A stretch of DNA of 64,000 bases from Pseudobutyrivibrio ruminis DSM 9787 (GTDB taxonomy: Bacteria; Bacillota; Clostridia; Lachnospirales; Lachnospiraceae): NCBI RefSeq assembly GCF_900218035.1, contig NZ_OBMR01000003.1, forward strand, positions 248,001-312,000, read 5' to 3'. The notes beneath the pieces are model-generated. The model saw nothing but the letters and a program-made list of their open reading frames with translations. It did no database searches and was not told the origin of the DNA. The translations under genes were made by a program, and so were the position numbers. This document shows positions 34,188 through 44,326 of this stretch, piece after piece; position 1 is the stretch's first letter, and the number at the start of each line of letters is the position of its first letter.

Positions 34188-35653
34188 TGAAGATTAAGAA
34201 ACCTGATTTTAAAAAGTTTATAGATAAAAATAAACAGCAATTAAATACTAAGTCTGCCAAAATCGGTGGTTACAGTTTTGTTATTTCCGTTATAGTTCTT
34301 GCTATTGTAATTGCTATAAATGTGTTTATGTCATTACTACCAGCCACAGTTACTCAGTATGATATATCAGCTGCACAGCTATATTCCCTTACATCTTCAA
34401 GTAAGGCGGTAGTTGGTAACTTGGAGGACGACGTTACTATCTACTGGATATGTCAGTCTGGCCAGGAGTCGACAGTTATAGAAAAGCTATTGGATGTTTA
34501 CGATTCCCTTTCAGATAAACTTACAGTAGAAAAGAAAGACCCAGATACTTATCCAACATTTGCGTCTAACTATACATCAGAAACTGTTACAAATAATTCT
34601 TTGATTGTAGTATCAGGGGACAAGAGTAGATATATAAGCTATGAATCAATGTATGAGGTAGACAGTAGCTCTTACTATACAACAGGTTCTGTCTCTCAGT
34701 CCTTTGATGGTGAGAGCCAGATTACAACAGCAATTGATTATGTAGTATCGGATGAGCTTCCACAGGTTTACGTCCTGACAGGACACGGTGAGGCGGATAT
34801 GTCTACAACTATGGAATCTGCTCTTGAAAGCGGCAATATGGAGACAACAGAGTTCTCATTACTTAATGAGGATGAAATACCTGAGGATGCTGATGTAATC
34901 CTAATCAATTCCCCTTCAAGCGACTTATCTGAAGAAGAGGTAACAATACTTGAAGAATACATCGATAATGGTGGTCATATTGTAGTGCTTTCTGGTACAC
35001 AGCAGGAGGGTGAGCTTACAAACTTTGAGACCTTGTTAGCCTATGTAGGTGTATCTATGACAGATGGTATTGTCATAGATACAAACAGAGATAATTATGC
35101 ATTTGATTATCCATATTTCCTTCTTCCAACAATTGAGTCTTCTGATATTACAGATGCACTCATAGAGGAGAATAGTAATGTAATTATGCCAATTGCAGCA
35201 GGTTTAACTATCGATAATGCAGCAGGCGCATATACAGTAACATCACTTCTTGATACATCTTCTTCAGCATATTCAAAGGCTGCAGGCTACGATATCAGCA
35301 CATATGAGAAAGAAGATGGGGATGTTGATGGACCATTCTCACTTGCAATTGCAGCAGAAAACAGCAATGATGGTTCACTTGTATGGATTGCTTCTGACTA
35401 CTTGTTAGAGGACCAGTACAACTCTTATTCATCAGGTGCAAATGAGGACTTCTTCATGAACGCTATGTCATGGAAGATGACTGATACAGAATCACTTTCT
35501 ATCAGATCAAAGTCACTTGATTACAACTATCTGACAATCAGTGCTTCAGCAGCAACACTTCTTAAGGTAATTATGATTGGTGTATTACCAGTAGGATACT
35601 TACTATATGGAATCGATGAAGTGGTAAGACGAAGAAAGGTTAGCCTGGAATAG
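34187..35653 (+). CDS. GldG-like ABC auxiliary protein
   Basis: 488 residues. A short charged N terminus, a membrane helix at about 28-50, a large extracytoplasmic domain and a final helix near 455-478 are visible. The outer domain has the GldG/ABC_transp_aux features: YSLTSSSKAVVGNLEDDVTIYW, QVYVLTGHGEADM and a DUF4350-like GGHIVVLSG. It starts with TAATG overlap to the permease and is followed 13 bases later by the DUF4340 gene. Its role in the exporter is not established. Confidence 0.87.
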   Translation: MKIKKPDFKKFIDKNKQQLNTKSAKIGGYSFVISVIVLAIVIAINVFMSLLPATVTQYDISAAQLYSLTSSSKAVVGNLEDDVTIYWICQSGQESTVIEKLLDVYDSLSDKLTVEKKDPDTYPTFASNYTSETVTNNSLIVVSGDKSRYISYESMYEVDSSSYYTTGSVSQSFDGESQITTAIDYVVSDELPQVYVLTGHGEADMSTTMESALESGNMETTEFSLLNEDEIPEDADVILINSPSSDLSEEEVTILEEYIDNGGHIVVLSGTQQEGELTNFETLLAYVGVSMTDGIVIDTNRDNYAFDYPYFLLPTIESSDITDALIEENSNVIMPIAAGLTIDNAAGAYTVTSLLDTSSSAYSKAAGYDISTYEKEDGDVDGPFSLAIAAENSNDGSLVWIASDYLLEDQYNSYSSGANEDFFMNAMSWKMTDTESLSIRSKSLDYNYLTISASAATLLKVIMIGVLPVGYLLYGIDEVVRRRKVSLE

Positions 35654-35666
35654 GGAGGATTAGCAA

Positions 35667-37097
35667 ATGAAAAGAGGAAAAACACTGCTTATTCTATGTG
35701 CCATTCTGGTTATTGCAATTGTGGCCATCATAGTTGAAAAGGCAGTAAAGCAGCATATAGATACGGTAAATACTATAGACGAAGAGGTATTTACAATTGA
35801 TGAGGATGACCTGACACAGGTAGAGGTAGAGTATAACGATGATAGTGTGACACTTGTTCAGAATGATTCCACATGGCAGATTTCAGATGATACCGATTTT
35901 CCTGTAGATCAGGATTACGTAGCTGATATGCTTTCTTATTTTGAATCGGTGCACGCAAGCTTTATTATCGATGACGTAGAGAATTACGCTCAGTATGGAT
36001 TGGATAGTCCAGAGGCTACCATTACATTTTCTACTGCAGATGGAGACAGCGTTATCACATTCGGTGATTTCTCTACAATCGATGAAAAGCGATATATCTG
36101 CGTCGATAAAAAGAGCGTATATCTTATAGATGAGGACATCCTTCAATATGTATCAGGCAGCCAGGACGATTTCCTTGATAGAGATGAAGTCTATGACTAC
36201 TCACAGATAACATCAGTTGTTGTAGCTGGTGATGGGGAAGCTAATGTTGTATATGACCCTGATGGTGAATACACATATACAGATGACTATGATTTCTATT
36301 ATGTTGATGGAGATGACTATAGTCCTGTATCAGAGTCTAAGGTTACATCATTTGTAGAGAAGCTTTCATCTATGGATTTAACAGAGTATGAAACTTACAA
36401 GGCAACTGATGATGACTTAGCAGATTACGGATTAGATAATCCAACACTTACAGTGACAATTACTGGTGAGATTCCTGCAGATGATTCAGAGGAGGAATCT
36501 GATGATGCAGCAGTTGAGTCACAGACACAGACGATTTATTTTGCCAAGGCAGATGATGCCGATACAGCATATCTTTACTTTGAAGGCTCTACTATCGTAT
36601 ATGCAATAACAGCAGATGATTATGATGATATAGCTGATGTTAGCTACGGAACACTTCGACCTACAGAGGTTGTTTCTATAGATTGGACAAATGTGGCACA
36701 GCTTTCAGTAGATATTGATGATGAGACTTACATTGTAAATGTTGAGTATGATGAGAAGGATGGAAATACTTATACAGTTGATGACGAGACAGTAGATTTT
36801 GTTACAGCAACATCTCTTATCGATAGTTTATCTTTGACAGAAGTTGGAGATGATTACAGTAAGGGAACAGAAGAGTTGGCATTTGCTATCACTCTTAACG
36901 ATGAAGATGCTACTGTGGTCAATGTTGTTCTTTATCAGTATGATGGCGACTCATGTGTGGTTGCTGTGGATGGCAAGACTGTTGGTCTTTGCAGCAGGAC
37001 ATCAATGTCTTCACTTCGTGAGGAAATCACAAGCTCTATTTTAAATAAGGGCAAGGAAGTGGAAGAGACAGAAGAGGATTCTACAACAGATGATTAA
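35667..37097 (+). CDS. DUF4340 domain protein of the Gld-type ABC system
   Basis: 476 residues, one N-terminal membrane helix (about 5-24) and a long, very acidic extracytoplasmic region. DUF4340 repeats are visible: YNDDSVTLVQNDSTWQI..., YGLDSPEATITFSTADGDS..., then a second set at YGLDNPTLTVTITG. The Asp/Glu/Thr-rich tail (EVEETEEDSTTDD) ends the protein. DUF4340 proteins accompany GldG-like proteins in many genomes; function is unknown. RBS TAGGGAGG. Last gene of the four, with a terminator downstream. Confidence 0.87.
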   Translation: MKRGKTLLILCAILVIAIVAIIVEKAVKQHIDTVNTIDEEVFTIDEDDLTQVEVEYNDDSVTLVQNDSTWQISDDTDFPVDQDYVADMLSYFESVHASFIIDDVENYAQYGLDSPEATITFSTADGDSVITFGDFSTIDEKRYICVDKKSVYLIDEDILQYVSGSQDDFLDRDEVYDYSQITSVVVAGDGEANVVYDPDGEYTYTDDYDFYYVDGDDYSPVSESKVTSFVEKLSSMDLTEYETYKATDDDLADYGLDNPTLTVTITGEIPADDSEEESDDAAVESQTQTIYFAKADDADTAYLYFEGSTIVYAITADDYDDIADVSYGTLRPTEVVSIDWTNVAQLSVDIDDETYIVNVEYDEKDGNTYTVDDETVDFVTATSLIDSLSLTEVGDDYSKGTEELAFAITLNDEDATVVNVVLYQYDGDSCVVAVDGKTVGLCSRTSMSSLREEITSSILNKGKEVEETEEDSTTDD

Positions 37098-37129
37098 CAA
37101 CAGATTATAATTATTAAAATTATGTAAAG

Positions 37130-37165
37130 AAAATGGTTTTCAGATGATTCTGGAAACCATTTTTT
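37130..37165 (+). terminator. Terminator after the DUF4340 gene
   Basis: Fifteen-base stem AAAATGGTTTTCAGA / TCTGGAAACCATTTT (one G-T pair), loop TGAT, T-run. Confidence 0.92.
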
Positions 37166-37209
37166 GTATACTGTTTTTAAAAGTCATAGTTTACATAAGG
37201 AGGAAGTAT

Positions 37210-38310
37210 ATGCTGAAAAGGTTCTGGTCATCACTGGATAAGAAGTATGCAAAGATATGTTTATATGCAAGTGTAACTGTAATAGTAACGCTGATAGTGG
37301 TATGTCTTTTGTACTGGACCACAGGTTTTTGGTCTAGACTATGGACTATATTTACTGCAGTATTAAAGCCATTGGTTGTAGGTGGAATAATAAGCTTTCT
37401 GCTTTCTCCTATTGTGGATAGAATCGAAGGATTATTCAGCAGGAAAAAGACTCACAAGTGGGATAGACCGGTTGCTATTTTACTGAGCTTTGTAATTGTG
37501 CTTGCTGTTATTGCGTGTATTTTAATCATACTTATTCTTACCATTTACAAGAACATTTCAGCTATTAACTTTGAATCCCTTTTATCAATTGCAGATTTAG
37601 TTCAGAGCGATGTGAAAAGCTTGATTTCTACTATAGAGGAGCAGTTGAAAAATATTGGTATTTCCATGAATCAGCTTGGTGGATATGTAACAGGCTTTTT
37701 AAGTGGTGTGAAGAATGTTGTTACAACCTTGTTCTTTGGATGCATTTTCTCTGTTTATTTCATGATTGATGGAGCAAGAATCAATAGATACTGGAAGAGA
37801 GCATTTAGAATCATCACAAGCAAAAAGGAAGAAGAGCGATTTGAAAGATTCTGGAATGATGCGGATAGAATCTTTTCAGGATATCTTAGAGGCCAATTTA
37901 TAGATGCATTGTTGGTTTCAGTAATCACTGGGGTTGTATTTTTAATTCTAGGCATCCCTGATGCTTTATTAATTGCATTATTGGTAGGTATTGGAAATCT
38001 CATTCCTTATGTGGGACCAATTGTAGGCTACGGGTCTCTTTTATTGATTTGTATTCCACAGCAGGCATTTACGGAGCTTATCTCTGGAATGATAGCCCTT
38101 GTTGTAATAATGATTATAGATGGCAATGTAATTAATCCTCGCCTGCTTAGCTCAAATATTAAAATACATCCACTGCTTGTGGTTGCCGCATTGATAGGTG
38201 GAAGTGCTTTGGGAGGATTTGTTGGAATGCTTGTTGCAGTTCCTGTAGCAGCTCTTTTAAAACTGGAATTTGACCGCTTTTTAAAGGATAAAGAAAAAGA
38301 CGCTTTTTAA
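37210..38310 (+). CDS. AI-2E family membrane protein
   Basis: About 366 residues with roughly eight membrane helices of the AI-2E/UPF0118 fold. The late block GNLIPYVGPIVGYGSLLL and DGNVINPRLLSSNIKIHP... is the family signature. The family includes the E. coli TqsA protein and Na+/H+ antiporter-like members; the substrate here is unknown. ATG 37210 follows AAGGAGG; the frame upstream from 37144 crosses the preceding terminator and is discarded. Confidence 0.9.
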   Translation: MLKRFWSSLDKKYAKICLYASVTVIVTLIVVCLLYWTTGFWSRLWTIFTAVLKPLVVGGIISFLLSPIVDRIEGLFSRKKTHKWDRPVAILLSFVIVLAVIACILIILILTIYKNISAINFESLLSIADLVQSDVKSLISTIEEQLKNIGISMNQLGGYVTGFLSGVKNVVTTLFFGCIFSVYFMIDGARINRYWKRAFRIITSKKEEERFERFWNDADRIFSGYLRGQFIDALLVSVITGVVFLILGIPDALLIALLVGIGNLIPYVGPIVGYGSLLLICIPQQAFTELISGMIALVVIMIIDGNVINPRLLSSNIKIHPLLVVAALIGGSALGGFVGMLVAVPVAALLKLEFDRFLKDKEKDAF

Positions 38311-39795
<1,485 letters not shown>

Positions 39796-39798
39796 ATT

Positions 39799-39875
39799 AT
39801 AACTTAAATCAAAAATTATTTTGATTTAAGTTATACTGGAGCAGCTTTTGCCGAAGGCAAATATCCAATAGCTGC
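39799..39875 (+). other. Two strong hairpins downstream of gdhA
   Basis: Hairpin 1 is a perfect 16-base stem ATAACTTAAATCAAAA / TTTTGATTTAAGTTAT with loop ATTA (39799-39834). Hairpin 2 joins GCAGCT and AGCTGC with TTTGCC-GAA-GGCAAA nested (39841-39875). Neither has a T-run. They precede the true terminator and may stabilise the gdhA mRNA 3' end. Confidence 0.65.
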
Positions 39876-39894
39876 GACTGTCCTTGTTTATTAA

Positions 39895-39928
39895 AAAAGC
39901 TAGTCATGAGTATTCATGGCTAGCTTTT
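39895..39928. terminator. Bidirectional terminator between gdhA and gltA
   Basis: Fifteen-base stem AAAAGCTAGTCATGA / TCATGGCTAGCTTTT, loop GTAT, with A-rich left and T-rich right flanks; serves both convergent genes. Confidence 0.88.
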
Positions 39929-39938
39929 ACTTTACGTT

Positions 39939-41312
39939 TTAATCTATTTTACGGTCTTCGATTGGAATGTATTTTTTGTGTGGGCATACTGTCATGTATG
40001 CAGGACGCATGATTTTGCCCTTGTGGCAAACTTCTTCCATGCGGTGAGCACTCCAACCAGCGATACGTGCGATGGCGAAAATAGGAGTGAAGAGCTCTCC
40101 TGGAATGCCAAGCATCTGATAAACGAAGCCTGAGTAGAAATCCACGTTTGGTGAAACACCTTTGTAAATCTTGCGCTCCTCGGCGATTATCTTTGGAGCA
40201 AGACGAGCGACTGTTTCGTAGAGGTTGTATTCCTTTTCCATGCCTTTTTCAACGGCAAGCTTTTCTACGAAAGAGTGGAAGGTGATGGCACGAGGATCAG
40301 ATACTGAGTAAATAGCATGTCCCATACCATAGATAAGACCTGCGTTATCAAATGCTTCACCGTGAAGTAAGGCACGCAAGTATGTGCTAACTTCTTCTTC
40401 GTCTTCCCAATTATTAAGATGAGCTTTCATATCTTCAAACATGCGGACAACTTTGATGTTGGCACCACCGTGCTTTGGTCCCTTAAGAGAACCTAAAGCA
40501 GCTGCAATAGCAGCGTATGTATCTGTACCAGATGATGATACCAAGTGAGTGGTGAATGTAGAGTTGTTACCACCACCGTGCTCCATATGAAGAATAAGAG
40601 CAACATCAAGAAGCTTTGCCTCAAGTGGAGTGAACTTGCTATCAGGTCTCAGACAATGAAGAATATTCTCTGCAGTAGAGTATTCTGGCTTTGGCTGATG
40701 AATGATTAATGATGCGTCGTTGTAGTAATAGTCGTAGGCAGCATAGCTGTATACTGATAACAATGGGAAGCTGGCAATCAACTGCAAACATTGTCTAAGA
40801 ACGTTTGGTTCAGATGTATCGTCTGCCTTCTCATCATTTGAATATAAAGCAAGTACTGATCTTGCAAGTGAGTTCATCATATCTTTAGATGGGCTCTTCA
40901 TAATCATATCTCTTACGAAGTTTGGTGGAAGAGAGCGATAGCTTGCAAGAAGAGCTTTGAATTCTTCTAATTGTTCTTTGGTTGGGAGAGTGCCAAACAA
41001 TAATAAGTATGTGCACTCTTCAAATCCGAAGTGCTGCTCTAATGGAAGATTTTTAACTAAATCTTGAACATTGTAGCCTCTATAAAAAAGCTGACCATCA
41101 CAAGGAACTTCTTTTCCGTCTACAAATTTCTTTGAGTTAACCTCAGATATTTCTGTAATACCTACAAGTACACCCTTACCATTAAGATCACGAAGACCTC
41201 TTTTGACATCGTAGGTCGTATATAAATCAGGATCTATATATGAGGATTTTTTCGAAAGCTCCGCAAGCTTTTCAAGCTCTGGAGTAATCTCGCTGAAATT
41301 ATCAATTGCCAT
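39939..41312 (-). CDS. gltA: Citrate synthase
   Basis: About 457 residues, Si-type citrate synthase condensing acetyl-CoA with oxaloacetate. Key segments are LHMEHGGGNNSTFTTHLVSSSGTD (first active-site His region), GSLKGPKHGGANIKV (oxaloacetate His) and GMGHAIYSVSDPRA (third His and Asp region near YSVSDPRA). Three in-frame ATG codons lie near the start; the one at 41312 is nine bases from AGGAGG and is preferred to 41318, which is only three bases away. The neighbours gdhA and pckA suggest an incomplete TCA route feeding 2-oxoglutarate to glutamate. Confidence 0.95.
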   Translation of the reverse strand: MAIDNFSEITPELEKLAELSKKSSYIDPDLYTTYDVKRGLRDLNGKGVLVGITEISEVNSKKFVDGKEVPCDGQLFYRGYNVQDLVKNLPLEQHFGFEECTYLLLFGTLPTKEQLEEFKALLASYRSLPPNFVRDMIMKSPSKDMMNSLARSVLALYSNDEKADDTSEPNVLRQCLQLIASFPLLSVYSYAAYDYYYNDASLIIHQPKPEYSTAENILHCLRPDSKFTPLEAKLLDVALILHMEHGGGNNSTFTTHLVSSSGTDTYAAIAAALGSLKGPKHGGANIKVVRMFEDMKAHLNNWEDEEEVSTYLRALLHGEAFDNAGLIYGMGHAIYSVSDPRAITFHSFVEKLAVEKGMEKEYNLYETVARLAPKIIAEERKIYKGVSPNVDFYSGFVYQMLGIPGELFTPIFAIARIAGWSAHRMEEVCHKGKIMRPAYMTVCPHKKYIPIEDRKID

Positions 41313-41356
41313 AAACATTTTCCTCCTTGTTTTTATCGGGTTCAGTTTCACACTTT

Positions 41357-41385
41357 AGTTTACTAAACTGTCTTTTATAACTCAA
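41357..41385 (-). promoter_or_regulatory. gltA promoter with palindrome on the -10 box
   Basis: Read on the minus strand: TTGAGT (41380-41385), 17-base spacer, TAAACT (41357-41362). The perfect palindrome AGTTTACTAAACT (41357-41369) covers the -10 box, a natural place for a repressor. The rest of the gltA-pckA gap is AT-rich and, apart from the pckA promoter, shows no gene. Confidence 0.6.
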
Positions 41386-41521
41386 GGTTTATTGTGACAT
41401 TTTTTTCAACAAGATTTCAAGAAAATATAGGCATATTTAAGAAAAAATTAATACATGGCAATCTGCCAAAAAATATCTCAGAAAATTGTATAGATTTGAA
41501 AACAATTTTTGCTCAAAAAGA

Positions 41522-41550
41522 TTGACTTTATTTTAACAAAAATTTAAAAT
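41522..41550 (+). promoter_or_regulatory. pckA promoter
   Basis: TTGACT (41522-41527), 17-base spacer, TAAAAT (41545-41550); the leader to the ATG is about 75 bases and contains CCAAT...ATTGG able to form a small hairpin before GGGGGG. Confidence 0.7.
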
Positions 41551-41632
41551 GATAATCAGCGAAAATTAGTTTTTATCCAATAAACAAATTGGGGGGACTA
41601 ATAATTTAAATTAGAAAAGTGAGGTAAGACAG

Positions 41633-43246
41633 ATGGCTAATGTTGATTTGACAAAGTATGGTATCACAGGGGCAACAGAAGTTGTATATAACCCATCATA
41701 CGAGCAGTTGTTTGAAGACGAGACAAAATCAGATCTTACAGGCTACGAAGTAGGTAAGGTTACAGAGCTTGGCGCTGTAAATGTTATGACAGGTATTTAT
41801 ACAGGTCGTTCACCTAAAGACAAATTTATCGTAATGGATGAGACATCAAAGGATACAGTATGGTGGACAACACCAGAATATCCTAACGACAACCACCCAG
41901 CTTCAGAGGAAGCTTGGAAGGCATGTAAGGAACTTGCAGTTAAGGAACTTTCTAATAAGAAACTCTACGTTGTAGATGGTTTCTGTGGAGCTAACAAGGA
42001 CACACGTCTTGCGGTTAGATTTATTATGGAAGTTGCTTGGCAGGCACACTTTGTAAAGAACATGTTCATCCGTCCTACAGAGGAAGAGCTTGCAAACTTT
42101 GAGCCAGATTTCATCGTTTACAATGCATCAAAGGCTAAGGTTGAGAACTTCAAGGAGCTTGGACTTAACTCTGAGACAGCAGTTCTTTTCAACGTAACAA
42201 GCAAAGAGCAGGTTATTCTTAATACATGGTATGGTGGAGAGATGAAGAAGGGTCTCTTCTCTATGCAGAACTACTTCCTTCCACTTAAGGGCATGGCTTC
42301 AATGCACTGCTCAGCTAACACAGATATGGATGGAAAGCACACAGCTATTTTCTTCGGTCTTTCTGGTACAGGTAAGACTACACTTTCTACAGATCCAAAG
42401 CGTCTCCTTATTGGTGATGATGAGCATGGTTGGGATGACAACGGTGTATTCAACCTTGAGGGTGGATGCTATGCAAAGGTTATCGGACTTGACAAAGAGT
42501 CTGAGCCAGATATCTACAACGCAATCAAGAGAAATGCTCTTCTTGAGAACGTTACAGTTGCTGATGATGGCAAGATTGATTTTGATGACAAGAGCGTTAC
42601 AGAGAACACTCGTGTATCTTACCCAATCGAGTTCATCGACAAGATTGCACAGAAGGTAAACAAGGTTTCTTCTGGTCCAGATGCTGACAATGTTATCTTC
42701 CTTTCAGCAGATGCATTCGGAGTACTTCCTCCAGTATCTATTCTTACACCAGAGCAGACTAAGTATTACTTCCTTTCAGGATTTACAGCTAAGCTTGCTG
42801 GTACAGAGCGTGGTATCACAGAGCCAACACCTACATTCTCAGCTTGCTTCGGACAGGCATTCCTTGAGTTACATCCTACAAAGTACGCTGAGGAGCTTGT
42901 TAAGAAGATGGAGAAGTCTGGTGCAAAGGCTTACCTTGTTAACACAGGTTGGAACGGAACAGGCAAGAGAATCTCTATCAAAGATACAAGAGGTATCATC
43001 GATGCAATCCTTTCTGGCGATGTTCTTAAGGCACCTACAAAGAAGATTCCATTCTTCGATTTCGAGGTACCAACAGAGCTTCCAGGAGTTGATCCAGCAA
43101 TCCTTGATCCTAGAGATACATATGCAAATGCTTCTGAGTGGGAAGAGAAGGCTAAGGACTTAGCTGCACGTTTCCAGAAGAACTTCAAGAAGTATGAGAC
43201 AAACGAAGCTGGTAAGGCACTTGTTTCTGCAGGTCCACAGTTATAG
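41633..43246 (+). CDS. pckA: Phosphoenolpyruvate carboxykinase (ATP)
   Basis: 537 residues, ATP-dependent PEPCK linking oxaloacetate and PEP. The P-loop [11 protein letters not shown], the metal site FFGLSG...[11 protein letters not shown], the oxaloacetate region [10 protein letters not shown] and the second substrate loop [20 protein letters not shown] are canonical. In rumen anaerobes the enzyme often runs in the CO2-fixing, ATP-making direction; that is family knowledge, not seen here. RBS GTGAGGT is modest. Heavy codon bias suggests strong expression. Confidence 0.97.
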   Translation: MANVDLTKYGITGATEVVYNPSYEQLFEDETKSDLTGYEVGKVTELGAVNVMTGIYTGRSPKDKFIVMDETSKDTVWWTTPEYPNDNHPASEEAWKACKELAVKELSNKKLYVVDGFCGANKDTRLAVRFIMEVAWQAHFVKNMFIRPTEEELANFEPDFIVYNASKAKVENFKELGLNSETAVLFNVTSKEQVILNTWYGGEMKKGLFSMQNYFLPLKGMASMHCSANTDMDGKHTAIFFGLSGTGKTTLSTDPKRLLIGDDEHGWDDNGVFNLEGGCYAKVIGLDKESEPDIYNAIKRNALLENVTVADDGKIDFDDKSVTENTRVSYPIEFIDKIAQKVNKVSSGPDADNVIFLSADAFGVLPPVSILTPEQTKYYFLSGFTAKLAGTERGITEPTPTFSACFGQAFLELHPTKYAEELVKKMEKSGAKAYLVNTGWNGTGKRISIKDTRGIIDAILSGDVLKAPTKKIPFFDFEVPTELPGVDPAILDPRDTYANASEWEEKAKDLAARFQKNFKKYETNEAGKALVSAGPQL

Positions 43247-43271
43247 AATATAATCTATATTTAATAAACAA

Positions 43272-43307
43272 AGGTCCAGAGTTAAAAAACACTCTGGACC
43301 TCTTTTT
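43272..43307 (+). terminator. Terminator after pckA
   Basis: Perfect eleven-base stem AGGTCCAGAGT / ACTCTGGACCT, loop TAAAAAAC, then CTTTTT. Confidence 0.92.
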
Positions 43308-43348
43308 GTGAAAAATCAGTTCTTTATTTTATCACAAATCTGTTGTAA

Positions 43349-43354
43349 TATAAT
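43349..43354 (+). promoter_or_regulatory. -10 box of the candidate small RNA gene
   Basis: Perfect TATAAT downstream of the pckA terminator; no convincing -35 box 17 bases upstream. Transcription would begin near 43361. Confidence 0.45.
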
Positions 43355-43360
43355 TTCAGG

Positions 43361-43609
43361 TAGTAAACATACCGACTTTATTTCTAACCTGGGATGTACG
43401 ATTTAACTTATCCTTTTTGAACCTACATTTACTTTAAACGGAATGCCTATATTTCTAATTGGCTGTCAGGCCTTCATTGCGCAGAGGAAGACAAAAAATT
43501 AGTTGCGGCGATCCACCTAGCTAGAGCTAGGAGTCAATTGATAGGCCCGGCACTCTGGGTTAGATTCTTTAGAATTTAAAACACCTTGTGTATCACAAGG
43601 TGTTTTTTA
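43361..43609 (+). ncRNA. Candidate structured small RNA, possibly 6S-like
   Basis: A gene-free stretch between its own TATAAT and its own terminator. TCTAACC (43383-43389) pairs with GGTTAGA (43558-43564). Inside, GCCTAT plus AATTG pairs with CAATT plus ATAGGC, enclosing smaller hairpins such as CCTAGCT/AGCTAGG. The long, two-part rod with a large internal bubble is reminiscent of 6S RNA, and the segments TTGAACC and TGCGGCG also occur in E. coli 6S RNA. The 5' side of the bubble is longer than normal for 6S, so another RNA class is possible. Length about 245 bases including the terminator. Confidence 0.45.
43579..43609 (+). terminator. Terminator of the candidate small RNA
   Basis: Twelve-base perfect stem AAACACCTTGTG / CACAAGGTGTTT, loop TAT, T-run. 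Confidence 0.9.
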
Positions 43610-43616
43610 TTTTGCG

Positions 43617-44261
43617 TTTAAACTACTCCCTGTCATCAATGAGATTGAGTGCAGCTCCCTGACCCCTTGCGGGCCGTGGCCCCCTGGCTCCCCCTGGGAC
43701 GATTTCGCGAATATTATAGTTTTTCTTAGCACAAGAGGTGAACATACAGCAGGTGTCTTATTGAGGGATGAACTTTTTCTGAATCTGTATAGGATGGGAC
43801 GGACACTTCATAACTACAAATATGGATTCAAAAAGCTATGGTACCTTGGGTTCATATTACATTCGTTAAGCAGAACTTAAAAAGAGATATTTGTATAGAT
43901 GAGCACCGTGGCACATTCAACGTCCTGTTTCAAGTGACCACTGCTGCCGCCGTCCTAGCGGCAGCTGCTCATCTATATCAAATATCTCTTTTTGTTCTAC
44001 TAAACTCATTCCAAAATCACCCAAAGGTTACCATAGTTTTTTGAATCCATATATATACCAAGAGCTGAGTGTCCGTCCTTATACATACAGATTCAGAAAA
44101 TGTACAGACCTGCAAAAGACTCCTGCAAGTAATGTATGTGAACCTTGTGCTTAGAAAAACATAATATTCATGCGATGTCCCAGGGGGAGCCAGGGGGCCA
44201 CGGCCCGCAAGGGGTCAGGGAGCTGGAGCCATTGTGTGGAAATGACAGGGAGTAGTTTAAA
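43617..44261 (+). ncRNA. Giant hairpin element, copy 1 (645 bases)
   Basis: The whole stretch pairs with itself from end to end. Outer arms: 20 perfect bases TTTAAACTACTCCCTGTCAT (43617-43636) with 44242-44261. Next a perfect 48-base GC-rich stem (43653-43700 with 44177-44224). Then come many shorter stems with small bulges, including ATTATAGTTTTTCTTAGCA (43713-43731) against TGCTTAGAAAAACATAAT (44148-44165). Near the tip are 15- and 12-base stems (43879-43905 with 43966-43993). The apex is about 60 bases and ends in hairpin GCTGCCGC-CGTCCTA-GCGGCAGC (43943-43965). It has no credible coding frame. It lies between the small RNA terminator and yihY. Transcription is not shown by the sequence; I label it a candidate large RNA because copy 2 keeps its structure with different sequence. 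A DNA hairpin or mobile element role is also possible. Confidence 0.7.
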
Positions 44262-44326
44262 TACATATTAACCTCTTTTAAAAGGGGCGCGGGTTTGGTA
44301 AAATTTGGGATTAAGAGGAGATTATT

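Noticed and set aside
42681-43163. 160-residue frame inside pckA
   Set aside because: A shifted-frame shadow of a clearly coding, codon-biased gene.
43838-44044. 68-residue open frame in the gap before the yihY-like gene
   Set aside because: It lies wholly inside the giant hairpin, crosses its apex, has no ribosome site and reads like random translation.
43617-44261. Group II intron or retron RNA
   Set aside because: No domain V-like hairpin with its AGC triad and no reverse transcriptase frame nearby.
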